This document shows, in pieces, positions 56,595 to 64,000 of a stretch of 64,000 nucleotides of DNA (the stretch's first letter is position 1; every line of letters begins with the position of its first letter). The stretch is taken from contig DATFHF010000027.1 in NCBI GenBank assembly GCA_035248685.1, positions 229,710-293,709 on the forward strand, in the 5' to 3' direction. The stretch is from Jatrophihabitans_A sp035248685 (GTDB lineage Bacteria; Actinomycetota; Actinomycetes; Mycobacteriales; Jatrophihabitantaceae). A program made the position numbers and the translations under genes. The notes beneath the pieces are model-generated. The model ran no database searches. It was not told the DNA's origin and was given only the letters and a program-made list of their open reading frames with translations.

Positions 56595-57719
56595 GTGGAA
56601 GCTCCGATCACACGTATCGAGACTCCGGCCGGTGACGAGGCATGGTGGGTCACCGGACATCCCGAGGCCAAGTTCCTGCTGGCTGACCGGCGGATCGGCA
56701 TGTCCCATCCACACCCGGAGACCGCCGGCTGGTACGCGAGGGATGACGTGTCCGGGCGGCCGCGCGGGGACAGCAAGTCGGAGTACTCCGAACACGCGCT
56801 CTGGCGGACGGCGATGACCAGAGTCTTCTCACCGCGATTCTTCGACGGAGAAATACCGTACATCGAAAAGAAGGTCCACCAGCTGATCGACGACATGCTG
56901 GCCCTCGGGGGGCCGCTGGACCTGATTTCGCACTTCACCGTGCCGCTGTGCTCCGACATCATGTGCCGGCTGCTCGGGGTACCGGCCGAAGATGTCAGCC
57001 GGTTCCGCGACTGGACGGAGGAGGGCGCCCGTACCGGTGACCCGCAGCGGTCGCTGGGCGGCATCCAGCGGCTGATGTCCTACGTCGCCTCGATCGTGGG
57101 TCAGCGCCGGCGTGAGCCTCGCGACGACCACATCACCGAGCTGATCCGGGCCGCCGAGTCCGGGGACGAACGACCCCAGGCCGGCCGGGTGGAGAAGCTG
57201 CTCGCCGGCATGCTGGCCTTCGGCCGGGAGACACCGGCGTCGGCGATCGACCGGGCCGTGCTGCAACTGGTCACCCATCCCGATCAGCTGGGGATGCTGC
57301 GGAACGGCGCGGCGCCAGTGGACGGCGCGGTCGAGGAGTCACTGCGGATGTTCCGGCCGCCGGCGGCCACGCCGCACGGCCTGCTGCGATACGCGAACGC
57401 CGACGTCGAGTTCGACGACGTCCGGATCGCCCGTGGAGATATGACGCTCATCGACATCGCGGTCGCCAACTTCGACGACCGGGTGTTCGCCGACCCCATG
57501 AACTTCGACATTCTGCGCCGGCCGAATCCACACCTGACGTTCGGTCACGGCTTCTACATGTGCAATTTCGCGAAGCTGGCCCGATCCCAGCTGCGCATCA
57601 GCATCGACGGTCTCACGCAACGCCTGCCGGAGCTGCGGCTCGCGGTGCCGGTGGAGGAGCTGCGGTTCAAGAGCCACCTGCGTACCGGCGGACTCGAACA
57701 GCTTCCGGTGACGTGGTGA
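56595..57719 (+). CDS. Non-canonical cytochrome P450 (copy 3)
   Basis: A 374-residue paralogue of copies 1 and 2. The haem loop is F-G-H-G-F-Y-M-C-N-F (Cys323). Its I-helix G-R-E-T-P keeps the acid-Thr pair, so it is the most likely of the three to activate oxygen. E-E-S-L-R is the K-helix. GTG 56595 gives a leader exactly as long as in the other copies; GTG 56589 is possible. It is followed 31 bases later by mppP, so both may be in one operon and act on arginine-derived residues. Confidence 0.85.
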   Translation: MEAPITRIETPAGDEAWWVTGHPEAKFLLADRRIGMSHPHPETAGWYARDDVSGRPRGDSKSEYSEHALWRTAMTRVFSPRFFDGEIPYIEKKVHQLIDDMLALGGPLDLISHFTVPLCSDIMCRLLGVPAEDVSRFRDWTEEGARTGDPQRSLGGIQRLMSYVASIVGQRRREPRDDHITELIRAAESGDERPQAGRVEKLLAGMLAFGRETPASAIDRAVLQLVTHPDQLGMLRNGAAPVDGAVEESLRMFRPPAATPHGLLRYANADVEFDDVRIARGDMTLIDIAVANFDDRVFADPMNFDILRRPNPHLTFGHGFYMCNFAKLARSQLRISIDGLTQRLPELRLAVPVEELRFKSHLRTGGLEQLPVTW

Positions 57720-57750
57720 AGCCCGACGGCGGACCGGGAAGCAGCCGATC

Positions 57751-58896
57751 ATGAACCCAGCGACGACCGGGACCTGGCAAGGGACCCAGCGATGCAATCT
57801 CACCGACCTCGAACTGTCCGCGGTCGATTACCGGTTCAACCTGTCCGACGGGCACGCTCGGCACGATTTGACCGCGACCCAGCAGTTGATCGTCGACGCG
57901 CTGCCCGAGCTGTTCGCCGACGCCGCCGCGTCCTCACCGGCCCAACTCGATCTCCAGGCGCAGGCCGCTTTCCTAGGCGCACTCGGCCAATTCTCGGCCA
58001 CCGACCACACGGAGATCCTCAGCTGCTACTCCTCGTCCGTAGCCATGGAGATCCTGGCCCGGTCACTGCATCTGGCCGGCATGGACCGGATCGGCGTGCT
58101 GCACCCCACCTTCGACAACATCCCCGACATCCTGCGCGGCTGCGGTGTGACACCGGTGCCGGTCGACGAGGATGCCGCCTTCGATGGTCAGCCAGTGATT
58201 CCGGCGGACGCCGACGCCGTGCTGCTGACCACGCCGAACAACCCGACCGGACGGGTGCTGGCCGCCGACCAACTGGCCCGGTGGGGGCAGGCCGCCGTCG
58301 AGGCCGGCGCGTTGCTGGTTCTCGACACGTCGTTCCGGGGCTTCGACACCCGGGCGCACTACGACCACTACGCCGTTCTCGCCGATGCCGGGGCGCAGTT
58401 CGCGATCATCGAGGACACCGGCAAGCTGTGGCCGACCCTGGATCTGAAGGCAGGTTTCCTGGCCATCAGCCCGGGCCTGCCACTGCCCGTACGGCGCATC
58501 CACACCGACATCCTGCTGGGCGTCTCTCCGCTGATCTTGTTGCTGATAAAGGAATTCTCCGCCGAGGCCGCCGCCGGCGGATGGGCCCGGTTGCACGCGA
58601 CGATCGAAGGAAACCGGAACTTGTTGCGCTCGCAGCTGGCCACCGTCGGAATCGAGCCGACCGACCTGGACAGCCGCATCAGCGTCGAACGGATCGAGCT
58701 ACCCCCGCACCGGTCCGCATCCGACGTGTGGCAGGACCTGCTCGCCGAGGGTGTGGGCGTGCTGCCCTGCGCCCAGTTCCACTGGGCGGACCAGCCTGCC
58801 GGAGAACGCTTCCTGCGGGTCGCCCTGGCCCGGCGCGGTGACCTGGTGGCCGAGGCCGCGGCCCGCATTGCCCGCCACCTCGGGCGCGCCGACTAG
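57751..58896 (+). CDS. mppP: MppP-type PLP-dependent L-arginine oxidase
   Basis: A 381-residue fold-type I PLP enzyme. It matches from memory the S. wadayamensis MppP sequence closely along its length: L-S-D-G-H-A-R, I-L-S-C-Y-S-S-S-V-A-M-E-I-L-A-R-S-L, H-P-T-F-D-N-I, T-T-P-N-N-P-T-G-R-V-L-A, L-D-T-S-F-R-G-F-D, A-H-Y-D-H-Y-A-V-L, and the PLP Lys225 in E-D-T-G-K-L-W-P-T-L. MppP uses O2 and PLP to convert L-arginine to 4-hydroxy-2-oxoarginine in enduracididine biosynthesis; RohP of azomycin biosynthesis is related. The neighbours MppR and MppQ complete that route. Confidence 0.92.
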   Translation: MNPATTGTWQGTQRCNLTDLELSAVDYRFNLSDGHARHDLTATQQLIVDALPELFADAAASSPAQLDLQAQAAFLGALGQFSATDHTEILSCYSSSVAMEILARSLHLAGMDRIGVLHPTFDNIPDILRGCGVTPVPVDEDAAFDGQPVIPADADAVLLTTPNNPTGRVLAADQLARWGQAAVEAGALLVLDTSFRGFDTRAHYDHYAVLADAGAQFAIIEDTGKLWPTLDLKAGFLAISPGLPLPVRRIHTDILLGVSPLILLLIKEFSAEAAAGGWARLHATIEGNRNLLRSQLATVGIEPTDLDSRISVERIELPPHRSASDVWQDLLAEGVGVLPCAQFHWADQPAGERFLRVALARRGDLVAEAAARIARHLGRAD

Positions 58897-58918
58897 CCAG
58901 GCTGCGCCGCTGCGCTGG

Positions 58919-59716
58919 TCACCGCGCCCGGGTTCCGGGCGCGAGCGTCTCCGCGTAGGAGAAGACGAAGCCGGGCCCGACTTCGATCGGCGCGAGCCTT
59001 GCCAGGTCGGGGTCGCCGATGTCGTGCCAGTCCAGTTCAGCGGGGCCGGTCCAGACCGGCGAGAACTCCGCACCACTGATCTCGCTGCGCACCAGCTCGC
59101 ACAGCGGCTGCTCGTCCGGATGCCAGGCCGGTAGGTGTCGGGTGTTGACCAGCGGCGCGGCGGCGAGTGCCGGCGGCCCATCGGCCGGCCCGGACAGCGT
59201 GACCGTGGCCGACGCGACCCGCCGACCGTCGGCCGCCGCGACCGCGCTGAACACCCCGCCGGCCGCTCGCCGCGGCGCGGCCCGGCCAACCGAATAGGAG
59301 CGGGTCAGCCAGATCTGCCCCGGCAGCTTGGGCATTCCCTGCACCAGACCCCGCACCAGCGGCACGGCCTGGTCGACCCAGGCGTACGGCACCCGCGCGA
59401 CCGGCCGGTCGCCGAGCCGGCAGTCCAGGGCCAGCAGGAACTCCCGGAACTGGGCCCGAACCGGGTCGCGCAGCTCGGCGCCGCCATCGGTGCACCACTG
59501 CCACTCGAAGAACCCGACGCCGGCTCGCCCCGGGTCGGGACCGAGATCCAGCCCGTCCGGTAGGAACGCGGCGGCCGCGGCGGCATCGACGCGGCATTCC
59601 ACCCACAGCGCGTCGCCGGAGAAATGCCACGGCGGCGGCGGGATCATCGACGAGAAACCCGTGGGCGAAAGCGGAAGCGAGTAGCCGGTCAACCCTGCCG
59701 AGGTAGGGTCCGCCAT
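58919..59716 (-). CDS. mppR: MppR-like acetoacetate-decarboxylase-superfamily cyclase
   Basis: A 265-residue acetoacetate decarboxylase (ADC)-superfamily protein. Early P-P-P-P-W-H-F-S-G-D and the Schiff-base loop G-M-P-K130-L-P are family features; the second Lys of true decarboxylases is Leu, consistent with the dehydratase/cyclase activity known for MppR. MppR closes the guanidine ring of 4-hydroxy-2-oxoarginine to 2-oxoenduracididine. Its ATG (59716) overlaps the divergent mppQ start. The assignment rests on family plus context. Confidence 0.78.
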   Translation of the reverse strand: MADPTSAGLTGYSLPLSPTGFSSMIPPPPWHFSGDALWVECRVDAAAAAAFLPDGLDLGPDPGRAGVGFFEWQWCTDGGAELRDPVRAQFREFLLALDCRLGDRPVARVPYAWVDQAVPLVRGLVQGMPKLPGQIWLTRSYSVGRAAPRRAAGGVFSAVAAADGRRVASATVTLSGPADGPPALAAAPLVNTRHLPAWHPDEQPLCELVRSEISGAEFSPVWTGPAELDWHDIGDPDLARLAPIEVGPGFVFSYAETLAPGTRAR

Positions 59717-60878
59717 GCCCGCAAACTCTAGCAACGTCCCGGTACGAGGCAATCGGCAAACCGAGCCGCGGCCGGGGATGCTCGAGCTGGGGCCGGGCGC
59801 CCTTCAACCGAGCCTGCTGCCCTCAGCCGAGCTGCTGCGGTCGATGGTCGCGGCCGTCGCCGGCGAGCGCGACCAGGCGCTGTCGTACGGCGCGAACGCC
59901 GGGCCGGCGTCGCTGCGGGCCTTTCTCGCCGCCCGCGTCGGTGCCGTCCCGGAACAGGTGGCCACGACCGGCGGCACGTCGGCGGCGCTGGGTGACATCG
60001 CCACCCGGTTGGCGCGGGAGGGTCGGGCGGTACTCACCGAGTCGCTGACCTATGACCTCGGCCGGGCGGTGTTCGAGCAGGCGGGCGTGCCGAGCGTGCC
60101 GATTCCCGGACCGGATGACGACGTCGACCCCGACGCGCTGCGGCGAACCGCGGTCGCGGTGGCCCGGCGCACCGGTCGGCCGCCAGCCTGCTATCTGGTG
60201 CCGACGTTCCACAACCCGACCGGGCGGGCGCTGTCCGAGGCCCGTCGACGGCAAATACTCGAGGTGGCAGAGGATCTCGACCTGTTGGTCGTCGAGGACC
60301 AGGCATACGCCGAGCTGAGCTACCACGGCCGCCCGCCGGCACCACTGCATCAGCTGGCCGAGAATCCCGCGCGGGTCATCGCTGTCTACACGTTCTCGAA
60401 ATGCTTCGCACCCGGCTGGCGGCTGGGCTGGTTGGTCGCCGATCCCTCGACGGTGCGCACCATCGAGTCCGACGCGGTGCGAGTCAGCGGCGGCGGCCCT
60501 ACCCACGTCGGCGCGATGCTGATGCGGGAGTTCACCGGATCGGGTGCGTTCGACCGGCACGTCGCCACGCTGGCCGGCGCGTTACGAGCGCGGCGGGACG
60601 CACTGCTCGCGGGCCTCGACGGCCGATTGCCCGACGGTTTCAGCCCGATCCGGCCGGACGGCGGATATTTCGTGTGGGTGCGAGTTCCGGCTGCCGTGTC
60701 CACAGCGGAGCTGCTGCGCGCAGCCGAGTCCCGCGGGCTGTCGTTCACGACCGGGCAGCGGTTCGGAGCGGGCGGGCACGGCGTCCGGATCTGCTTCGCC
60801 GCCGCCGGGCCGGACGAGCTGGCGACCGCGGCGAAGCATTTCCGCGCCGTCTGCCGTGCGGCGCTGGCCCGGGCCTAG
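59715..60878 (+). CDS. mppQ: MppQ-like PLP aminotransferase
   Basis: A 387-residue fold-type I aminotransferase. It has L-V-P-T-F-H-N-P-T-G-R, V-V-E-D-Q-A-Y-A-E, the PLP Lys229 in Y-T-F-S-K-C-F-A-P-G-W-R-L-G-W, and R-I-C-F-A near the end. Beside mppP and mppR it most probably transaminates 2-oxoenduracididine to L-enduracididine, the role of MppQ. AGGTAGGG lies just upstream of ATG 59715. It overlaps the mppR start (shared CATG). Confidence 0.82.
   Translation: MPANSSNVPVRGNRQTEPRPGMLELGPGALQPSLLPSAELLRSMVAAVAGERDQALSYGANAGPASLRAFLAARVGAVPEQVATTGGTSAALGDIATRLAREGRAVLTESLTYDLGRAVFEQAGVPSVPIPGPDDDVDPDALRRTAVAVARRTGRPPACYLVPTFHNPTGRALSEARRRQILEVAEDLDLLVVEDQAYAELSYHGRPPAPLHQLAENPARVIAVYTFSKCFAPGWRLGWLVADPSTVRTIESDAVRVSGGGPTHVGAMLMREFTGSGAFDRHVATLAGALRARRDALLAGLDGRLPDGFSPIRPDGGYFVWVRVPAAVSTAELLRAAESRGLSFTTGQRFGAGGHGVRICFAAAGPDELATAAKHFRAVCRAALARA
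59725..59752 (-). promoter_or_regulatory. Candidate leaderless promoter for mppR, inside mppQ
   Basis: On the minus strand TTGCCT (59752-59747) and TAGAGT (59730-59725) are 16 bases apart, and the ATG begins 9 bases past TAGAGT. That spacing suits a transcript starting at the ATG itself. It lies wholly within the mppQ coding region. Confidence 0.35.
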
Positions 60879-60885
60879 CTGAGCG

Positions 60886-62085
60886 TTAGCCGGTCAGGCG
60901 GACCGGAATCCGCTGGTAGGAGCGGAACACCTGAAGCGGGCGGGCGATCGGCTCACCGGCCAACTCGATCCGAGAACTGCGGTCGAGCAGGCGCCGAACC
61001 GCCGAGGCGATCTCCAGCCGGCCGGTGGTGGCGCCGACGCAGGCGTGCAGGCCGGCGCCGAAACCGACGTGCGGATTAGGCCGGCGGGTGATGTCGAGCC
61101 GGTCCGGGTCGGCAAAGCACCGCTCGTCGCGGTTGGCCGAGCCGATCAGCAGGTGGACCACCCGGCCCGCGCGCAGTTTCTGCCCCTCGAATTCGAACGC
61201 CTCGACCACGTTGCGGGAGACGTGCTGGATCGGGGAGTCGAACCGGATCAGTTCCTCAACCGCGGTCGGGAGCAACTCCGGCCGGCTCCGGAGGGCGTCG
61301 ATGGCGTCCGGATGCCGCAGCAACGTCGCCAGCGCCGCGCCGAGCGCGTGCACGGTCGTCGTGAAGCCGCTGACCAGCAGGAACATCAGGTTGTCGACCA
61401 GTTCGACGTCGTCGATGTCGCCGTCGGCGCGAGGATCCGACACCGTGGCCAGCAGCCGGCTCGGCCCGCTGTCGGTCGCGAGCGCGGACTCCAGATACGC
61501 TCGCATGCCCTCGACCGCGCGGTGGACGCCGGGCCGGTCCTCATCGGCCAGCATCACGGTGAACGCCTTGATGATCTGAAAGCCCCAACCCTGGATCCGA
61601 TCCCGGTCGTCGGCGGGAATTCCCAACTGCTCGCAGGCCACCGCCACCGGTACCGGTAGCGCGATGTCGGCCACCAGATCCAGCTGGCCGTCGCGCTCCA
61701 GGCCCCGCTGGATCGCGCCGTCGACCACGCCGGTCACGATCTGCTCCACCCGCTCGGCCGGCGTCGCGTGCAGGGCCCGCAACAGCAGCCGGCGCAACAC
61801 GGCGTGGTCTGGCCCCTGACGGTGCAGTACAGACCGGAGCAGGAAGTCCTTGGCCGGGCCCTCACCGACCCGCATCCGCTGGAACGGATCGGGCCATTCG
61901 CTGCTCAGCCGGTCGTCCCGCAACAGTGCGGCCACCGCGGAGTGGCGGGCGGCGATCCACTGCGCCGGGCCGTCTCGGACGATCTGGCCGGCGGCGCGCA
62001 GCCGCTGGTAGCTGGGATACGGGTCGCGTAGGAACTCCGGCGTGGTTGGGTCGAAGACCGAATCCCGCATTCCGGTCGGCAGCAT
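60886..62085 (-). CDS. Canonical cytochrome P450 (CYP)
   Basis: A 399-residue bacterial class I P450 with normal signatures: I-helix L-L-V-S-G-F-T-T-T, K-helix E-E-L-I-R, and haem loop F-G-A-G-L-H-A-C-V-G. The I-helix has Phe where Asp/Glu is common. It is clearly distinct from the three CNF-type copies in this cluster and is probably a true hydroxylase tailoring the product. ATG 62085 has AAGGACC upstream; GTG 62112 is an alternative. Confidence 0.9.
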   Translation of the reverse strand: MLPTGMRDSVFDPTTPEFLRDPYPSYQRLRAAGQIVRDGPAQWIAARHSAVAALLRDDRLSSEWPDPFQRMRVGEGPAKDFLLRSVLHRQGPDHAVLRRLLLRALHATPAERVEQIVTGVVDGAIQRGLERDGQLDLVADIALPVPVAVACEQLGIPADDRDRIQGWGFQIIKAFTVMLADEDRPGVHRAVEGMRAYLESALATDSGPSRLLATVSDPRADGDIDDVELVDNLMFLLVSGFTTTVHALGAALATLLRHPDAIDALRSRPELLPTAVEELIRFDSPIQHVSRNVVEAFEFEGQKLRAGRVVHLLIGSANRDERCFADPDRLDITRRPNPHVGFGAGLHACVGATTGRLEIASAVRRLLDRSSRIELAGEPIARPLQVFRSYQRIPVRLTG

Positions 62086-62137
62086 CGTCGGTCCTTGTCG
62101 ATTGTTCGGCACGACCGGCCCTAGATTGTCCGACGCT

Positions 62138-63904
62138 TCATGCGTAAGCCTTGGCCTGCATGAGATACAGCTCGGCGTACAGACCGCCGTTGGCCAGCAG
62201 CTCGGCGTGCGTGCCCTGCTCGATGATCCGGCCGTGGTCGAGCACGACGATCAGGTCGGCCATCCGAACGGTCGAGAAACGGTGCGAGATCAGCAGCGTG
62301 ATACTGCCGTCGCGATGGTTGGCGGCAATTCGTTCGAACAGCTGGTGTTCGCTTTGCGGGTCGAGCGACGCGGTCGGCTCGTCGTAGATCGACAGCACCG
62401 GCCGGCGGCGCATCAGGGTACGAGCCAGCGCGATCTTCTGCCACTGCCCGCCGGAGAGGTCGGTGCCGCCCGTCCAGGCGTTGCCGAGCTGGGTATCCAG
62501 TCCGTGGTCGAGGCCTTCGACGAAGTCCGCGTTGGCCTCGGACAGGCAGCGGCTGACCTCGGCCTCGTCACCGATCCGGGGCAGGTCGCCGACGCCCACC
62601 GCCTTCCGGGCCACCAGCTCGAAGTTCACGAAGTCCTGGAAACCGGCGGTGATCCCCTGCCGGTAGTCCTCCAGGTCCCAGCTGGAGATATCCCGGCCGT
62701 CGAGCAGGATTCGCCCGGCGGACGGGGCGTACATCCGGCTGAGCAGCTTCACCAGCGTGGTCTTTCCGGCGCCGTTCTCGCCGACCACGGCGACGACCGT
62801 GCCCGGCCGTAGGTCGAGGTCGATGCCGGTCAGCACCGGCCGGTCACTGCCCGGATATCGGAAACTGACGTCCCGCAACTGGAAACCCGGTGCGGCCCGG
62901 CCGGCGTCCGCGGCTGCGGCCGGGCCGGCCGAGCGGTCGGTCAACTGATCGGCGAGCCAGTCGTAGTGGTCGGCGACGGCGTTGGCCTGGGCAAGCAGCC
63001 CGACGATGAACGTCAGCTGCCCGGCGACGGCGACGACGGCCACGGTCATCGACAGCGTCAGCGCGACGCTGCCGGCGCTGACCCGGCCATGGGCGGCGGC
63101 GGAGATGATGATTACGGTGGTGCCGGTATACACCCCGGCAAAGAGGACCCACCGGGCCGCGTTCAGCAGGAGCGCCTTGATCTCGGTGCGCTCCACGATG
63201 TCATTGACCTCGTCGGACTGCTGGCGGTGCCGTTGCACCAGTTCGCCGGCCAGCCCGTACGTCCGGACCTCCTTGCCCGCCGTCGGGCTGCTGCCGATGT
63301 CGAACAGCTGTTCCAGCAGCCGGCGCCGGTCCGCGGCCTGCTGATCGCCCTGCCGGCGCAGCGCCTCGGCCCGCCGGGTGAGCCAGGCGGTTGGCAGGGA
63401 CACCAGTGGAATGAGCGCGAGCCACGGGTTCAGCCGGCCCAGGACGACCGTAATGACCACCATCTGTCCGATGACCATCGGGGCGATCAGCGCGTTGGCC
63501 ATGCCGGTCAGCAGGGTGCCGAAATTGCGTTTGAGCAGCTGGAGCCGGTCCCAGTACTCCGGCCGTTCGAAATGCTCCACGCCGGGCGCGTCGGTGCTCA
63601 TCCTCAGCAGCCGCCGCTGAAGGACCATGATCGACCGTTCGCGCATCCGGGTGGTCAGCCAGTTGGTGCACGCCGGCGTCACCACGACCACGACCAACGA
63701 GACTCCGCACACGACGACGCCGATGGTGGCCTCGCCCCCGTCGCCGGCGTACACGCCGTTGATCAGCGGCCGCAGCCCCAGCGCGAACACCAGCTCGGCC
63801 ACCGACATCGCCGCGCCGAAGGCGACGAAGCCCAGGAATGTCGCCGGCCCGGTCTCCCACCCCAGCCCCAGGAAGAGCCGCCCGGTCCGCAGCCACGACC
63901 TCAT
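62138..63904 (-). CDS. ABC transporter, fused permease-ATPase (exporter)
   Basis: A 588-residue half-transporter: about six N-terminal membrane helices (1-310), then an ATPase with Walker A G-E-N-G-A-G-K-T-T, signature L-S-G-G-Q, Walker B S-I-Y-D-E-P-T-A-S-L-D and H-loop S-H-R. It lacks a peptidase domain. Its ATG overlaps the stop of the next gene (ATGA), so the two probably form a heterodimer that exports the cluster product. Confidence 0.92.
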   Translation of the reverse strand: MRSWLRTGRLFLGLGWETGPATFLGFVAFGAAMSVAELVFALGLRPLINGVYAGDGGEATIGVVVCGVSLVVVVVTPACTNWLTTRMRERSIMVLQRRLLRMSTDAPGVEHFERPEYWDRLQLLKRNFGTLLTGMANALIAPMVIGQMVVITVVLGRLNPWLALIPLVSLPTAWLTRRAEALRRQGDQQAADRRRLLEQLFDIGSSPTAGKEVRTYGLAGELVQRHRQQSDEVNDIVERTEIKALLLNAARWVLFAGVYTGTTVIIISAAAHGRVSAGSVALTLSMTVAVVAVAGQLTFIVGLLAQANAVADHYDWLADQLTDRSAGPAAAADAGRAAPGFQLRDVSFRYPGSDRPVLTGIDLDLRPGTVVAVVGENGAGKTTLVKLLSRMYAPSAGRILLDGRDISSWDLEDYRQGITAGFQDFVNFELVARKAVGVGDLPRIGDEAEVSRCLSEANADFVEGLDHGLDTQLGNAWTGGTDLSGGQWQKIALARTLMRRRPVLSIYDEPTASLDPQSEHQLFERIAANHRDGSITLLISHRFSTVRMADLIVVLDHGRIIEQGTHAELLANGGLYAELYLMQAKAYA

Positions 63905-64000
63905 TCGTGAACCGCCTCCTCGAACCGGGACGCCTGCAGCCGGAACATCCGCGCGTAGCGGCCGTCCAGTGCCATCAGCTCGTCGTGGCTGCCCTGCTCG
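63901..64000 (-). CDS. ABC transporter ATPase, C-terminal end only
   Basis: Only the last 33 codons are in the window. The reading E-Q-G-S-H-D-E-L-M-A-L-D-G-R-Y-A is the typical end of an ABC exporter ATPase. It overlaps the following half-transporter start by 4 bases (ATGA), so it is the upstream partner of the exporter pair. Confidence 0.8.
   Translation of the reverse strand, partial: EQGSHDELMALDGRYARMFRLQASRFEEAVHE

Overview
This is a high-GC, densely coded actinobacterial chromosome segment. Evidence for this includes GTG/TTG starts, GTGA/ATGA stop-start overlaps, a GlnA4-type polyamine/ethanolamine gene set, a DUF1360 protein, MerR/HspR-Hsp20 control, a Nur-type operator and a large secreted RHS protein. 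I cannot name the genus. I saw no rRNA, tRNA, CRISPR array, transposase or prophage. No gap between genes exceeds about 300 bases. The largest, 33280-33544, is a divergent promoter region in which I see no further feature.

Layout. Bases 1-16572 are mostly housekeeping and accessory metabolism: the end of a secreted repeat/FN3 protein, a DUF4232 lipoprotein, a SnoaL-like protein, an MFS transporter, an M55 aminopeptidase, a TauE exporter, a Nudix hydrolase, a sucrase/ferredoxin-like protein, a JmjC-type oxygenase, a Gly/Asp-rich small protein, an FUSC transporter, a PfpI amidotransferase, a VOC protein, glycerate kinase, an alpha/beta hydrolase and CinA. Bases 17201-24111 hold a gamma-glutamylation catabolic locus: SDR, aldehyde dehydrogenase, GlnA4-like synthetase, GntR regulator, C26 gamma-glutamyl hydrolase and an APC permease. 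The permease carries an apparent single-base frameshift. Bases 24201-34066 carry membrane and envelope proteins, an amidase, and a MerR-Hsp20 stress pair. Bases 34187-40549 encode one 2120-residue secreted RHS/YD-repeat protein with a short variable C-terminus and no visible immunity gene. Bases 40633-43422 encode a nickel/cobalt ECF transporter behind a Nur-box-like site.

Bases 43597 to the right edge are a biosynthetic gene cluster that continues beyond the window. The most informative part is a trio (57751-60878) matching MppP, MppR and MppQ, the enzymes that turn L-arginine into L-enduracididine. Around it lie a stand-alone KSQ-AT-ACP polyketide loading module, a discrete carrier protein, a free-standing condensation-like protein, an O-methyltransferase, four P450-type proteins, an amidohydrolase, two hotdog-fold proteins, a YjbR-type protein, a DsbA/HCCA-isomerase-like protein, an APH-fold protein and ABC exporter genes. 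No adenylation domain, extender PKS module or thioesterase is visible, so the assembly line must be completed elsewhere.

Several members have lost textbook catalytic residues. Three paralogous P450s have an odd haem loop, the condensation protein has Asn-Glu in place of His-His, the APH-fold protein has Tyr-Gly-Asn in place of His-Gly-Asp, and the AT has Pro in its Gly-His-Ser-X-Gly motif. This combination is the best candidate here for an undescribed pathway.
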